A DNA stretch of 64,000 nt. Source: Paenibacillus sacheonensis (GTDB taxonomy: Bacteria > Bacillota > Bacilli > Paenibacillales > Paenibacillaceae). The position numbers were made by a program, and so were the translations under genes. The notes under the pieces are model-generated. The model had not been told where the DNA came from and did no database searches. It saw nothing but the letters and a program-made list of their open reading frames with translations. The stretch is from assembly GCF_009909195.1 (NCBI RefSeq), contig NZ_JAAAMU010000025.1, positions 35,848 through 99,847 on the forward strand, written 5' to 3'. Shown in pieces: positions 52,700-62,887 of the stretch (position 1 is its first letter; each line of letters starts with the position of its first letter).

Positions 52700-53722
52700 A
52701 TGAGCGATAGTCGAAGCACCAAAGATCGCACTCTGTTCCAGGTTCAGGAGGAAGAATCCTTCGTTTTCGTAGGAGAAGAGAAACAGATTATGAGGTACTT
52801 GCCAAGGAAGTCAGGGGAGGTATCGATGAGAGCGCATGCCGAAGATACGATGTACGTAGAAGGAATCGACTTTAAGGTCGATTACGAGAACGGTCGAATA
52901 TATCGTACGCTGGAGAGTCGGATCCCGGATTGGTCCATGCACCCGCTGTGCGGTATTCGGGAGTTTGACCATACCCAATATAGTGACTATAGCAATCTAA
53001 GTTATACGATGTATGTCAAATATGAATACGAATCAGAATCCTTCAAGAAAGTCGCTTCCCCTAACCGCCTGCAATACGCCGAATTGGAGCTGTTTTTGAC
53101 CAAGCTCCGGTACGGCAAAGAGGTCGCCATCATGATATTCGGTGATTCGATCAGTACGGGCGCCGATACAAGCGTCGAGAACAAATCTTATTTCGAAAGG
53201 TTAAGTTCGGACCTCCGAAGCCGTTATCCCGGGTGCCGAATTCACATCGACAATCGTTCTATCGGAGGAGAAACAAGCGAAGACGGCATTGCGAGAATTC
53301 ATAACGAGCTTGAAAATATCCAACCCGACCTGGCCATCGTCGGTTTCGGCATGAACGATCAAAACAAATACGCCCACGGTAACGGCGTTCCGCTTGCGCG
53401 ATACGAGAGCAATATGATCGCTATAGTGAATGCGATGCGAGAAAAACATGCGGCTGCCCTTATTCTTCTAACGCCTTGCGAGCCGAATCCGGAATGGCAG
53501 CATACGAGCGGAGACCTTGCCAGATATGCGGAAACGCTGAGAAGAATAGGCAAGGAACGAAACGTTCCGATAGCTGACGTTCATCGTTTATGGATGAGCG
53601 AGTTAGAGGCTGGCAAGTCTCCGGAAAGCTTATTGCTAAACAACATTAACCATCCGAATGATTACGGTCATTGGATTTATTACGAAGCATTGCGAGACTT
53701 GTTCTTTCCTTGCAGCGAGTAA
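52700..53722 (+). CDS. SGNH/GDSL esterase
   Basis: The 340-residue protein has an N-terminal beta-rich domain (about 1-135) and a C-terminal SGNH domain: block I IFGDSISTGAD (Ser nucleophile), block III VGFGMNDQN, and the His block NNINHPNDYGHW. No signal peptide, so it acts in the cytosol. In a rhamnose-glycan locus it is likely to remove acetyl groups from oligomers, as YesT-like rhamnogalacturonan acetylesterases do. Confidence 0.87.
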   Translation: MSDSRSTKDRTLFQVQEEESFVFVGEEKQIMRYLPRKSGEVSMRAHAEDTMYVEGIDFKVDYENGRIYRTLESRIPDWSMHPLCGIREFDHTQYSDYSNLSYTMYVKYEYESESFKKVASPNRLQYAELELFLTKLRYGKEVAIMIFGDSISTGADTSVENKSYFERLSSDLRSRYPGCRIHIDNRSIGGETSEDGIARIHNELENIQPDLAIVGFGMNDQNKYAHGNGVPLARYESNMIAIVNAMREKHAAALILLTPCEPNPEWQHTSGDLARYAETLRRIGKERNVPIADVHRLWMSELEAGKSPESLLLNNINHPNDYGHWIYYEALRDLFFPCSE

Positions 53723-53748
53723 AGATTCGATTAGGGTGGAGGACTCAA

Positions 53749-55989
53749 ATGGTTAGCGACATGAAACCGATGTGGATATGGAGATCGAGAAGGATCTGCA
53801 AAAATGACTTTGCGTATTTCCGCAAAGAATTCGTCGTCAAGAAAGAGCCGGTTTCGGCAATCTTGCGGGTATCCGCTCACAATACGGTTCAAGCGTACTT
53901 GAACGGCGAACGGCTGGGCGGGTGGGTATCTCCTGCGCCGACCGATCCCCGAGCGAGAAAATATTATACGGAATATGACATCACTGCTTTTTTTCGAGAG
54001 AGCGGCGAGCGGCATTGCTTGACGGCGGACGCCCACTATTTAGGGGGAGGCGGACAGAATTACGCCGACGGGTTACCCGGGTTTTGGCTTGAGTTGGCTC
54101 TAGTATATAAAGACGGCTCGCATTCCGTCATCGCAAGCGGGAAGTCATGGGAAGTATTAATAGAGTCGCCGCATGCAATCGGGACCCCTTATCAGCAGAA
54201 CCGAAGCGTGTCCGCGATTGAAGATTTCGACGCTTCCAAGTTGGAAACGAATTGGCGTTTGCCGGGGCGGCATGCTTTACGCGTTTCCAAAGCGAAAATA
54301 GCGCATGCCGAAAGCGCGAACTGGAGGCTTGAACGACAGCGTATACCGGAAGGGGAAGTCGAATGCGAGATACTCCCTGAGGAGATTTACCGACAGCATA
54401 CCGATAACGGATACGTGCAAGTGTTCGATACGGGGAGAATCGTAAGCGGTTGGCCCAAGTTGAAACTGAAAGGCTATCGGGGTTCTACGGTCAGGCTAAG
54501 GTATGCCGAAAACCTAGATGAGCACGGCCGAGTCGCGCATCGCGTCTGCAATGAGGATTCCGCGTTCTATTACGATCAATATCGTATGCGCGGGGATGAG
54601 GAAGAAGAATGGCAGCCTTCGTTCTCTTACAAAGCCTTCCGATACGTGGAGGTGACCGGATATCCGGAGCGAATCGAGCCAGGTACGGGTCTTAGGGTCT
54701 GTCATGTTCACACCGCGCTCGCCCAGGCTGGAAATTTCCGTTGCTCGGATCCGTTTTTGAACCGAATGTACGATGCCTGCATCGCGACCCAGAAAAACAA
54801 CGTGCTGGGCCAAGTGGTCGACTGTCCTCACCGAGAACAGGCGCAATATTTAGCCGATGCGGATTTGCAAGCCGAGACGCTATTTTACAACTTCGATGGC
54901 GTTCAGATCATTCGGAAGACTTTAGAAGACTTCGAAGACGCTCAATTGGAGGACGGCACGTTCCCTTTCGTGGCTCCGGGAAACTATCGCGAACTGTTTC
55001 GTATTCGAATACCGGAATGGGATTTGCATTTCGCGACGCTATTATGGAAGCTGTACGAGGCAACGGGCGACGAAGAGGCGTTGTCTGCCCATTGCGGCTC
55101 GCTATTCCGTATGTTGGCCGGCTATATGGAGCGTCTGGACGAGGTTACTGGACTGCTGCCAAAAGGTGGCGGCTGGAACATCAGCGATTGGCCTTACCCT
55201 ACGGTGGACGATTCGGGAAATTATCTGACCGTGCAACAATTAAAGTTGGCGAATGCGCTTCGCATTGCGGCGAAAGTTGCTGATTTAATCGGAAGGAAGC
55301 GCGAAAAAGCTATTTGGACGGAAAGGGCGGAAACATTGGTCAAGAACATCGAACAAGCGTTGTTCGATCCTTCCAGAAGCGCTTATCGCGATAGTTTCGG
55401 ATCCCTCTACGCGCACCAGGGCGTTACGGCTTATGCGCTGTATGCGAATCTAATACCGGAGGAACATCGCAGCCAAGCGCTCATTTATGCGGCCTCAAGA
55501 GAATGGGAATGTAAGACCGTGTTGTCGTTGCCGCTGTTGCGCGCTTTCTTTGAACAGGGAGAAGCCGCAAGAGCATACGGGATTTTGAGCAGCCGGGAAT
55601 ATCCTGGTTGGGGGTACATGATCAATCAAGGCGCAAGCACGATGTGGGAAGGATGGGAGGATGTCGAAAGCCACTCGCATGCTTGGAACGGTTATCCCGC
55701 GAGGCTGCTCCAAGAATATATTGTGGGCATTCGCTCTACTGCGCCCGGTTTCAAATCGGCGTTGATTAAGCCTTATTTGCCTCCGGATCTTGATTTTGCC
55801 GAGGCGAGCGTGTGGACGCCGTACGGAAAGTTGTCGTTTGGTTGGCGTAGAGAGGTTGACGGTATAAGATGCCATGCGAATGTTCCTAAAGGAATAGAGG
55901 TGCTTCTCGAGATGTCTGATGGAGGGGACAGCCAACTCGTGATCGGCCCAGGAGAACAGGAGTGGTCGTTGAACGGGGCTGGGCTATAA
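53749..55989 (+). CDS. GH78 alpha-L-rhamnosidase
   Basis: The 746-residue protein follows the GH78 plan: N-terminal beta domains (RVSAHNTVQAYLNGERLGGW), a region with CDPF-like spacing, the catalytic (alpha/alpha)6 barrel with VDCPHREQAQYLADADLQAE, and GASTMWEGWED-x-x-SHSHAWNG near residue 640 holding the likely catalytic Glu residues. The start at 53749 is set by GGTGGAGG 6 bases upstream. It has no signal peptide, so it works on imported oligosaccharides. It gives the best clue that the target glycan contains rhamnose. Confidence 0.88.
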   Translation: MVSDMKPMWIWRSRRICKNDFAYFRKEFVVKKEPVSAILRVSAHNTVQAYLNGERLGGWVSPAPTDPRARKYYTEYDITAFFRESGERHCLTADAHYLGGGGQNYADGLPGFWLELALVYKDGSHSVIASGKSWEVLIESPHAIGTPYQQNRSVSAIEDFDASKLETNWRLPGRHALRVSKAKIAHAESANWRLERQRIPEGEVECEILPEEIYRQHTDNGYVQVFDTGRIVSGWPKLKLKGYRGSTVRLRYAENLDEHGRVAHRVCNEDSAFYYDQYRMRGDEEEEWQPSFSYKAFRYVEVTGYPERIEPGTGLRVCHVHTALAQAGNFRCSDPFLNRMYDACIATQKNNVLGQVVDCPHREQAQYLADADLQAETLFYNFDGVQIIRKTLEDFEDAQLEDGTFPFVAPGNYRELFRIRIPEWDLHFATLLWKLYEATGDEEALSAHCGSLFRMLAGYMERLDEVTGLLPKGGGWNISDWPYPTVDDSGNYLTVQQLKLANALRIAAKVADLIGRKREKAIWTERAETLVKNIEQALFDPSRSAYRDSFGSLYAHQGVTAYALYANLIPEEHRSQALIYAASREWECKTVLSLPLLRAFFEQGEAARAYGILSSREYPGWGYMINQGASTMWEGWEDVESHSHAWNGYPARLLQEYIVGIRSTAPGFKSALIKPYLPPDLDFAEASVWTPYGKLSFGWRREVDGIRCHANVPKGIEVLLEMSDGGDSQLVIGPGEQEWSLNGAGL

Positions 55990-56082
55990 ATTCGACCTGA
56001 TCGTATTAAGCCGCCTAGTACGGGGGGAGGTGCTGCCGCAGTCTCATGCAATCCGCCATGGAAACGTTAATTCGCTAGAAGG

Positions 56083-56176
56083 TGGAAGGGTAGAAGAGAT
56101 TTCCTATGAAAAGCTGCAGAGGACTGGAACGATGAAAATGAATATCGGAAAAGGGCGGTGAAATTAAAGCAACCTA
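56083..56176 (+). pseudogene. Fossil of a SurA-like gene upstream of beta-helix copy 1
   Basis: GAAGAGATTTCCTATGAAAA, GCTGCAGAGGA and GCGGTGAAATTAAAGCAACC match, in order and spacing, bases of the SurA-like gene at about 59545-59625. A gap then leads to the same ATTGAAAG...GGAGGTTCGTTATGG leader as before beta-helix copy 2. It is a remnant of a deleted copy of that gene. Confidence 0.75.
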
Positions 56177-56252
56177 GGCAAAGATAACCGGCATTGTAGT
56201 TGATCTGCATGAGTTCCACGCACAATTGAAAGCACTTACAGGGAGGTTCGTT

Positions 56253-59102
56253 ATGGGGAATATAAGATATTACATAGGGGCGGGATTAATCGCTCTGTTA
56301 GTGGTCTGGTTCGGCGTTGGCTTGCCGCAGCCCGCATACGCCAACGGGACGGTTTATTATGTGGATTCGGCCTCGGGCAACGATTCGAACAGCGGAACCG
56401 GTACGAGCTCGGCTTGGCAGTCGCTCGCCAAAGTAAACAGTCAAACGTTTCAACCGGGAGATCAAATCCTATTCAAGGCAGGCGGCTCGTGGACGGGAAC
56501 GCTTGAACCGAAAGGAAACGGAGACAGTACGGGACAGATTACGATCAGCAAGTACGGTACCGGCAACAAACCTCATATTGAAGGCAACGGCGCCGAGCAA
56601 ACGGTCTATTTGACGAATGCGGAGTATTGGACGATCTCGAACCTGGACATTTCCAATAACGCTTCGAACCTTGCCAAAAGATCCGGGATCGTGATTACGA
56701 CGACATCCACCGGAATCGCCCGTAAAATATACGTGCAAGATAATGATATTCACGATATCGACGGGGACTATCGAAGAAACGTGGCTATGTATAGCAATCA
56801 AGCGATTTCTATTTGTTATCCCGGGAACACGACCGCCACGAATCATATGGACGATGTTCGGATCGAAGGCAATTACATTCACGATATTAAAGTAATCGGG
56901 ATAGCGGTCGGGCAAACCAACGGCATTCCCAATTCATCGCCTTACAATACGAACGTGCTTATACAAAACAATACGATCGCCAGAACCGGCGCCGACGGCA
57001 TGATCATTGGACATACCACGAACGCCATCATTCAATACAACCAGGTGTTGGACGCGGGAGCGAACGGTACCTATAACGATACGGTGCTCATCGCGGGCAT
57101 ATGGTCGACCGCTTCGATCGACCCCGTATGGCAATATAACGAAGTCGGCAGAACCCGGTTGTTCCAAGGCGACGGGACGGCATTTGATACCGACTGGGGC
57201 GCGGCGGGCACGCATACGTTCCAATATAATTACACCCATGAGAATCAGGGCGGATTCTTCTTGAACTGCATCAAATGCGCTACAGCGACGCCGTTACCGG
57301 TTTTTAACAAAACCATCTTGCGGTATAACGTAAGCGTCAACGATGTCGGCGCCATGCTTCACTTCTCGGATGAAAACCTAGGCATCGAGTTATACAATAA
57401 TACGTTCTATAAGTCATCAGGCAATCTGACGGTCAATAACAGGAGCAATCCCGTTAATTCCGCGGTTAAAATCTATAACAACATCTTTAACTTCCAAACG
57501 AGTCCGACGGATTGGGGAAATGCGGACGTTAATTCCAACCTCTACTATCCGATTCCGAAGTACGCCGGCGATACTCGCGGGATCTCGGCGAATCCCAAAT
57601 TCGTTAACCCGGGAGCGGCGGGCGACGGCATGAGCTATGCGGCCAATTACAAGCTGCAGCCTTCATCGCCGGCGATCGATAATGGCATTAACATCGCCAA
57701 TAACGGCGGCCAGGATCTCTGGGGCAATCCGGTCGGCTATAATGGTTTCATCGATATTGGCGCCCACGAGTCGCAGTCCCCGAATAGCGTGCAGAATGGC
57801 AGCTTTGATGCGGCCGCACCGACACAAACTCCGCAAGGTTGGTCGGAGTGGAACGACGTGAATGCCAGCTCCAGCAGCACGTCCGGGCCGAACCCCGGAC
57901 TGGGCAGCACGGCGAAGCTGGCTCACAACAATGGCGGCGCGGCGTTCAAGGTTTCAACGTTCCAAGATCTTTACGTTCAGAATGGAACGTATAAGGTGTC
58001 TTTCTACACAAGCAGAAGCGCGAATGCGAACAGTTCATTAGTGCTCAAGGGCTGGGGCGGCAGCGATACTTACGTCGCTACGCAAAACAATGGCTCGTGG
58101 CATAAGGAAAGTTATACGGTTAAGGTCACTACGGGCTACCTGCAAGTCGGATTCTATACGGATACGGGAGCGAATACGGGCCAATGGGCCGACTTCGACG
58201 ACGTATCGGTCACGAGAACCTTAGATCCCCTGAATGCCAGCTTCGACGTAGGCGCGCCGACGCAAGCGCCGCAAGGCTGGTCGGAGTGGAACGACGTGAC
58301 CGCCAGCTCTACCAGCACGTCCGGACCGAACCCGGGACTGGGAAGCACGGCCAAGCTGTATCATTACAATGCCGGCGCCGCGTTTAAAGTTTCTACGTTT
58401 CAAGATATATATCTTCCGAACGGAGTCTATACGATCTCCTACTATACGAGCAGAACCGCGAATGCGAACAGCTCGCTAGTGCTCAAAGGTTGGGGCGGCA
58501 GCGATAAATACGTTACGACGCAAAACAATAGCTCATGGCATAAGGAAAGCTATACGGTTAACGTCACCACGGGCTACCTGCAAATCGCCTTCTTGACGGA
58601 TACGGGAGCGAATACGGGCCAATGGGCAGCCTTTGACGATGTATCAATAGCGAGAACCTTGGAGGCGCAAAATAACGGCAGCTTCGACGCGGGCGCGCCG
58701 ACGCAGACGCCGCAAGGCTGGTCGGAGTGGAACGACGTGAATGCCAGCTCCACCAGTACGTCCGGGCCTAATTCGGGGCTGGGCAGCACGGCCAAGTTGG
58801 CTCATAACAACGGCGGAGCGGCGTTTAAAGTGTCGACGTTCCAGGATATTGCTCTTCCGAACGGATCCTACACGGTGTCTTTCTACACGAAAAGAACCGC
58901 TAACGTAAGCACTTCGTTAGTGCTCAAGGGTTGGGGCGGCAGCGATATTTACGCTGCGACGCAAAATAATAGCGCGTGGCATAAGGAGAGTTATACGGTA
59001 ACGGTCAGTACGGGCTATCTGCAAATCGGATTATATTCGGACACAGGAACGAATACGGGCCAATGGGCCGACTTTGACGATCTGACGGTCACACAAAATT
59101 AA
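56253..59102 (+). CDS. Secreted right-handed beta-helix protein, copy 1
   Basis: The 949-residue secreted protein has a signal peptide (ends near PQPAYANG). It has a parallel beta-helix of about 480 residues (NGTVYYVDSASGNDSNSGT at its start, many N-x-I/V rungs, and SPAIDNG...GFIDIGAHE at its end). Three near-identical modules of about 145 residues follow, each starting SFD-x-x-APTQTPQGWSEWND. The helix is like polysaccharide lyases or rhamnogalacturonases; the repeats resemble carbohydrate-binding galactose-binding-like folds. The start at 56253 follows GGAGG. Paralogue at 59987-62839. Confidence 0.85.
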   Translation: MGNIRYYIGAGLIALLVVWFGVGLPQPAYANGTVYYVDSASGNDSNSGTGTSSAWQSLAKVNSQTFQPGDQILFKAGGSWTGTLEPKGNGDSTGQITISKYGTGNKPHIEGNGAEQTVYLTNAEYWTISNLDISNNASNLAKRSGIVITTTSTGIARKIYVQDNDIHDIDGDYRRNVAMYSNQAISICYPGNTTATNHMDDVRIEGNYIHDIKVIGIAVGQTNGIPNSSPYNTNVLIQNNTIARTGADGMIIGHTTNAIIQYNQVLDAGANGTYNDTVLIAGIWSTASIDPVWQYNEVGRTRLFQGDGTAFDTDWGAAGTHTFQYNYTHENQGGFFLNCIKCATATPLPVFNKTILRYNVSVNDVGAMLHFSDENLGIELYNNTFYKSSGNLTVNNRSNPVNSAVKIYNNIFNFQTSPTDWGNADVNSNLYYPIPKYAGDTRGISANPKFVNPGAAGDGMSYAANYKLQPSSPAIDNGINIANNGGQDLWGNPVGYNGFIDIGAHESQSPNSVQNGSFDAAAPTQTPQGWSEWNDVNASSSSTSGPNPGLGSTAKLAHNNGGAAFKVSTFQDLYVQNGTYKVSFYTSRSANANSSLVLKGWGGSDTYVATQNNGSWHKESYTVKVTTGYLQVGFYTDTGANTGQWADFDDVSVTRTLDPLNASFDVGAPTQAPQGWSEWNDVTASSTSTSGPNPGLGSTAKLYHYNAGAAFKVSTFQDIYLPNGVYTISYYTSRTANANSSLVLKGWGGSDKYVTTQNNSSWHKESYTVNVTTGYLQIAFLTDTGANTGQWAAFDDVSIARTLEAQNNGSFDAGAPTQTPQGWSEWNDVNASSTSTSGPNSGLGSTAKLAHNNGGAAFKVSTFQDIALPNGSYTVSFYTKRTANVSTSLVLKGWGGSDIYAATQNNSAWHKESYTVTVSTGYLQIGLYSDTGTNTGQWADFDDLTVTQN

Positions 59103-59189
59103 GAGGAAGTTGCTCGGCGTGAAGAGAAATCGATATGATTTCTCTTCTGCACGGGATGACTGAAATCAAATAGGGGAGGGAGCATTACG

Positions 59190-59921
59190 GTGGCTTTAAG
59201 AAAATGGGTTTATGTCGCTTCCATTCTGTTGACGTTGACATTGGCTATAATCCTGTATGCAAGGACGGTCTCCTCTTCCGAGACGGATTCGAATGAATCC
59301 ATCGTTTTCTACGTTAACAAAGAACCCGTTACTCGGGCGGAATTTCAACTGGTGTTATCCGAGCTGAGACCGTCCGTATATTCGTATTTCACCCAAAAGT
59401 ACGGCGTGACCGACAGTCCCGAATTTTGGTCTGCCGACCACGGCGGAGAAGTGCCCGCGAGAATGCTAAAGCAATCCGCAATCGATTATCTAATTCGCTT
59501 AAAGGTTGAAAGCCTTTCCATGAAGGCAAACGGGATGATAGAAGACATCTCCTATGAAAAGCTGCAAAAGGATTGGACTAACGAAAATGAAAAACGGAAA
59601 GAAGCGGTGAAATTAAAACAACCCATATATGGACCTCAACAATTTACTTTGCCGATTTATTATCGTTACATTCAAGCCGAGAGAGTAGAGCACTTGAAGA
59701 AAAAGCTTAATGAGGCTGCCGTGAGCGAAGAAGAGATTCAATCCTATTATCAGGATAACAAGGATAGCTTCAGCGCCGATCAGTCCGCAAACGAGCTGAA
59801 GGATAAAATAAGAACGGATCTTCGGGATGCAAAGTACAGCCGGTTGCTGGATCGTCTGGTTAAAGCGGCAGATGTCGAAATAATCAATAAGTCCTATGTC
59901 CAGGACGACACCGACATTTGA
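59190..59921 (+). CDS. SurA/PrsA-like membrane-anchored protein without PPIase domain
   Basis: The 243-residue protein starts at GTG 59190 after GGGGAGGG. It has an N-terminal membrane anchor (about 7-25), then a SurA N-domain-like helical region (VNKEPVTRAEFQLVLSELRP and the later AVSEEEIQSYYQDNKDSFS). The parvulin PPIase domain is absent. By homology it is a chaperone-like foldase on the outer face of the membrane. Its position between two beta-helix genes, and the fossil of a second copy before the first, suggest that it helps fold these secreted proteins. Confidence 0.75.
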   Translation: MALRKWVYVASILLTLTLAIILYARTVSSSETDSNESIVFYVNKEPVTRAEFQLVLSELRPSVYSYFTQKYGVTDSPEFWSADHGGEVPARMLKQSAIDYLIRLKVESLSMKANGMIEDISYEKLQKDWTNENEKRKEAVKLKQPIYGPQQFTLPIYYRYIQAERVEHLKKKLNEAAVSEEEIQSYYQDNKDSFSADQSANELKDKIRTDLRDAKYSRLLDRLVKAADVEIINKSYVQDDTDI

Positions 59922-59986
59922 AAAGCGTTTCGAAGCGTTCCGAATGGGTTTCGCTCTTCTATTGAAAGTAAATAAGGAGGTTCGTT

Positions 59987-62839
59987 ATGGGAAATGTAAG
60001 AAATAGTATTGGGGCAGGATTGATCGCGCTGTTGTTGGTTTGGCTCGGCGTAAGTTTCCCGCAGCCCGCACTCGCCAACGGGACGGTTTATTATGTGGAT
60101 TCGGCCTCGGGCAACGATTCGAACAGCGGAACCGCTACGAGTTCTGCCTGGAAGTCGCTTGCCAAAGTAAATAGTCAAACGTTCCAACCCGGAGATCAAA
60201 TCCTGTTCAAGGCAGGCGGCTCGTGGACGGGAACGCTTCAACCGAATGGAAACGGAGATAGTACGGGACAGATTACGATCAGCATGTACGGTACCGGCAA
60301 TAAACCTCATATTGAAGGCAACGGCGCGATGCAAACGGTCTATCTGACGAATGCGGCGTACTGGACAATCTCGAATTTGGACATTTCCAATAATGCTTCG
60401 AACGTTGCCCGAAGATACGGGATCAGGATAACGGCGCAATCCCCTGGAATTGCTTCTAAAATATACGTGCAAAACAACGATATTCATGATATTGACGGCG
60501 ATTATCGCAGAGGCGTCGATATGTATGTCAATCAAGCGATTTGGATCGGGTATCCTGGGACGACAACCGCCGCGAATCATATGGACGATGTTCGTATCGA
60601 AGGCAATTACATTCACGATATCAAAGTAATCGGGATTGGGATCGGGCAAGGCGACGACGCGCCGAATTCGGCTCATTACAATACCAATGTGCTCGTTCAA
60701 AATAATACGATCGTAAGAACCGGCGCCGACGCCATTATCGTCGGACATTCGACAAAGCCCCTTATTCAATACAACCAGGTGCTGGATGCGGGAGCGAACG
60801 GTACTTATAACGATACCGTACTCATCGCAGGGATATGGTCCACATCTTCATTGGATCCTACCTGGCAATATAATGAAGTAGGCAGAACTCGAATGTTCCA
60901 AGGGGACGGGACGGCGTTCGATACCGACTGGGGAGCAGGCGGCACGCATACTTATCAATACAATTACACCCATGAGAATCAGGGCGGTTTCTTCCTTAAC
61001 TGCGTCAGATGCGTGGCGGCGGTACCGCTGCCGAATTATAACAAATCTATCTTGCGTTATAACGTAAGCGTCAACGATGTCGGCGCAATGGTTCACTTTT
61101 CGGATGAAAATCTTGCGGTCGAGGTATACAATAATACGTTTTATAATTCATCCGGCAAGATGACGGTCAATAACAGGAGCAATGTCGTCAATTCCGCGGT
61201 TAAATTCTATAACAATATCTTTAACTTCCAAACGAGTCCGACGGATTGGGGAAATGCCGATGTTAATTCCAACCTCTACTATCCGATTCCGAAATACTCC
61301 GGAGATACTCGCGGAATCTCGGCGAATCCCAAATTCGTGAACCCGGGATCGGCGGGCGACGGCATGAGCTATGCGGCCAATTACAAGCTGCAGCCTTCAT
61401 CGCCGGCGATCGATAACGGCATTACCATTGACAATAACGGCGGCCAGGATCTCTGGGGCAATCCGGTCGGGTATAATGGTTTCATCGATATTGGCGCCCA
61501 CGAGTCGCAGTCCGCGAACAGCGTGCAGAATGGCAGTTTTGATGCGGCCGCACCGACACAAACTCCGCAAGGTTGGTCGGAGTGGAACGACGTGAATGCC
61601 AGCTCCAGCAGCACGTCCGGGCCTAACCCCGGACTAGGCAGCACGGCCAAGCTGTCTCACAACAACGGCGGCGCGGCGTTCAAGGTTTCAACGTTCCAAG
61701 ATCTTTACGTTCAGAATGGAACGTACAAGGTGTCGTTCTACACAAGCAGAAGCGCAAATGCGGGCAGTTCATTAGTGCTCAAGGGCTGGGGCGGCAGCGA
61801 TACTTACGTCGCGACCCAAAACAGTAGCTCATGGCATAAGGAAAGTTATACGGTTAAGGTCACTACGGGCTACCTGCAAATCGGCTTCTATACGGATACG
61901 GGAGCGAATACGGGCCAATGGGCCGACTTCGACGACGTATCGGTCACGAGAACCTTGGATCCCCTGAATGCCAGCTTCGACGCGGGCGCACCGACGCAAA
62001 CGCCGCAAGGCTGGTCGGAGTGGAACGACGTTAACGCCAGTTCTGCCAGCACGTCCGGACCGAACCCGGGACTGGGCAGCACGGCCAAGCTGTATCATTA
62101 CAATGCCGGCGCTGCGTTTAAGGTATCTACGTTCCAAGATATTTATCTTCCGAACGGCATCTATAAGGTGTCCTTTTACACGAATAGAAGCGCGAATGCT
62201 AACAGCGCATTAGTGCTTAAGGGTTGGGGCGGCGCCGATATCGTCGAGAATACGGAAAACAATAGCGCGTGGCATAAGGAAAGCTATACGGTTGCGGTCA
62301 GTACGGGCTATCTGCAAATCGCCTTCTTTACGGATACGGGAGCGAATACGGGCCAATGGGCCGCCTTTGACGACGTATCGATAGAGAAAACCTTAGAGGT
62401 GCAGAATAATGGCGGTTTCGACGAGAGCGCTCCGACGCAGACGCCGCAAAACTGGTCGGAGTGGAACGACGTGAATGCCAGCTCTACCAGCACGACCGGG
62501 CCCAATTCGGGACTGGGCAGCACGGCCAAGTTGGCTCATAACAACAGCGGGGCAGCGTTTAAAGTGTCGACGTTCCAAAATATCACTCTTCCGAACGGAT
62601 CCTATACGGTGTCTTTCTACACGAAAAGAAGCGCAAATATAAGCACTTCTTTAGTGCTCAAGGGTTGGGGCGGAAGCGATACGTATGTTGCGACGCAAAA
62701 TAATAGCGCGTGGCATAAGGAGAGTTATACGGTTACCATCAGTACGGGCTACCTGCAAATCGGATTATATTCGGATACAGGATCAAATACGGGCCAGTGG
62801 GCCGACTTCGACGATGTGACTGTAACGCAAAATCCATAA
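59987..62839 (+). CDS. Secreted right-handed beta-helix protein, copy 2
   Basis: The 950-residue protein has the same plan as copy 1: signal peptide (ends near PQPALANG), beta-helix, then three modules of about 145 residues. The two proteins agree over almost their whole length, so they arose by recent duplication. Differences concentrate in loops of the beta-helix (for example RYGIRITAQSPGIASKI against RSGIVITTTSTGIARKI) and in parts of the C-terminal modules. AAGGAGG precedes the ATG. Last gene of the locus, followed by a terminator. Confidence 0.85.
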   Translation: MGNVRNSIGAGLIALLLVWLGVSFPQPALANGTVYYVDSASGNDSNSGTATSSAWKSLAKVNSQTFQPGDQILFKAGGSWTGTLQPNGNGDSTGQITISMYGTGNKPHIEGNGAMQTVYLTNAAYWTISNLDISNNASNVARRYGIRITAQSPGIASKIYVQNNDIHDIDGDYRRGVDMYVNQAIWIGYPGTTTAANHMDDVRIEGNYIHDIKVIGIGIGQGDDAPNSAHYNTNVLVQNNTIVRTGADAIIVGHSTKPLIQYNQVLDAGANGTYNDTVLIAGIWSTSSLDPTWQYNEVGRTRMFQGDGTAFDTDWGAGGTHTYQYNYTHENQGGFFLNCVRCVAAVPLPNYNKSILRYNVSVNDVGAMVHFSDENLAVEVYNNTFYNSSGKMTVNNRSNVVNSAVKFYNNIFNFQTSPTDWGNADVNSNLYYPIPKYSGDTRGISANPKFVNPGSAGDGMSYAANYKLQPSSPAIDNGITIDNNGGQDLWGNPVGYNGFIDIGAHESQSANSVQNGSFDAAAPTQTPQGWSEWNDVNASSSSTSGPNPGLGSTAKLSHNNGGAAFKVSTFQDLYVQNGTYKVSFYTSRSANAGSSLVLKGWGGSDTYVATQNSSSWHKESYTVKVTTGYLQIGFYTDTGANTGQWADFDDVSVTRTLDPLNASFDAGAPTQTPQGWSEWNDVNASSASTSGPNPGLGSTAKLYHYNAGAAFKVSTFQDIYLPNGIYKVSFYTNRSANANSALVLKGWGGADIVENTENNSAWHKESYTVAVSTGYLQIAFFTDTGANTGQWAAFDDVSIEKTLEVQNNGGFDESAPTQTPQNWSEWNDVNASSTSTTGPNSGLGSTAKLAHNNSGAAFKVSTFQNITLPNGSYTVSFYTKRSANISTSLVLKGWGGSDTYVATQNNSAWHKESYTVTISTGYLQIGLYSDTGSNTGQWADFDDVTVTQNP

Positions 62840-62887
62840 CACCTCATCACTCCTCGCCGTTAATAGCTTGCAGTTAATAGCTTAAGG

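Noticed and set aside
59894..60769. Minus-strand open frame in beta-helix copy 2
   Set aside because: It mirrors the sense repeats and has a similar but shorter counterpart opposite copy 1; the sense frame has signal peptide, ribosome-binding site and conserved domains.
57790..62836. Regularly repeated DNA, considered as CRISPR or tandem satellite
   Set aside because: The period is about 430-440 bases and the repeats are in frame and encode protein modules, so they are duplicated domains.
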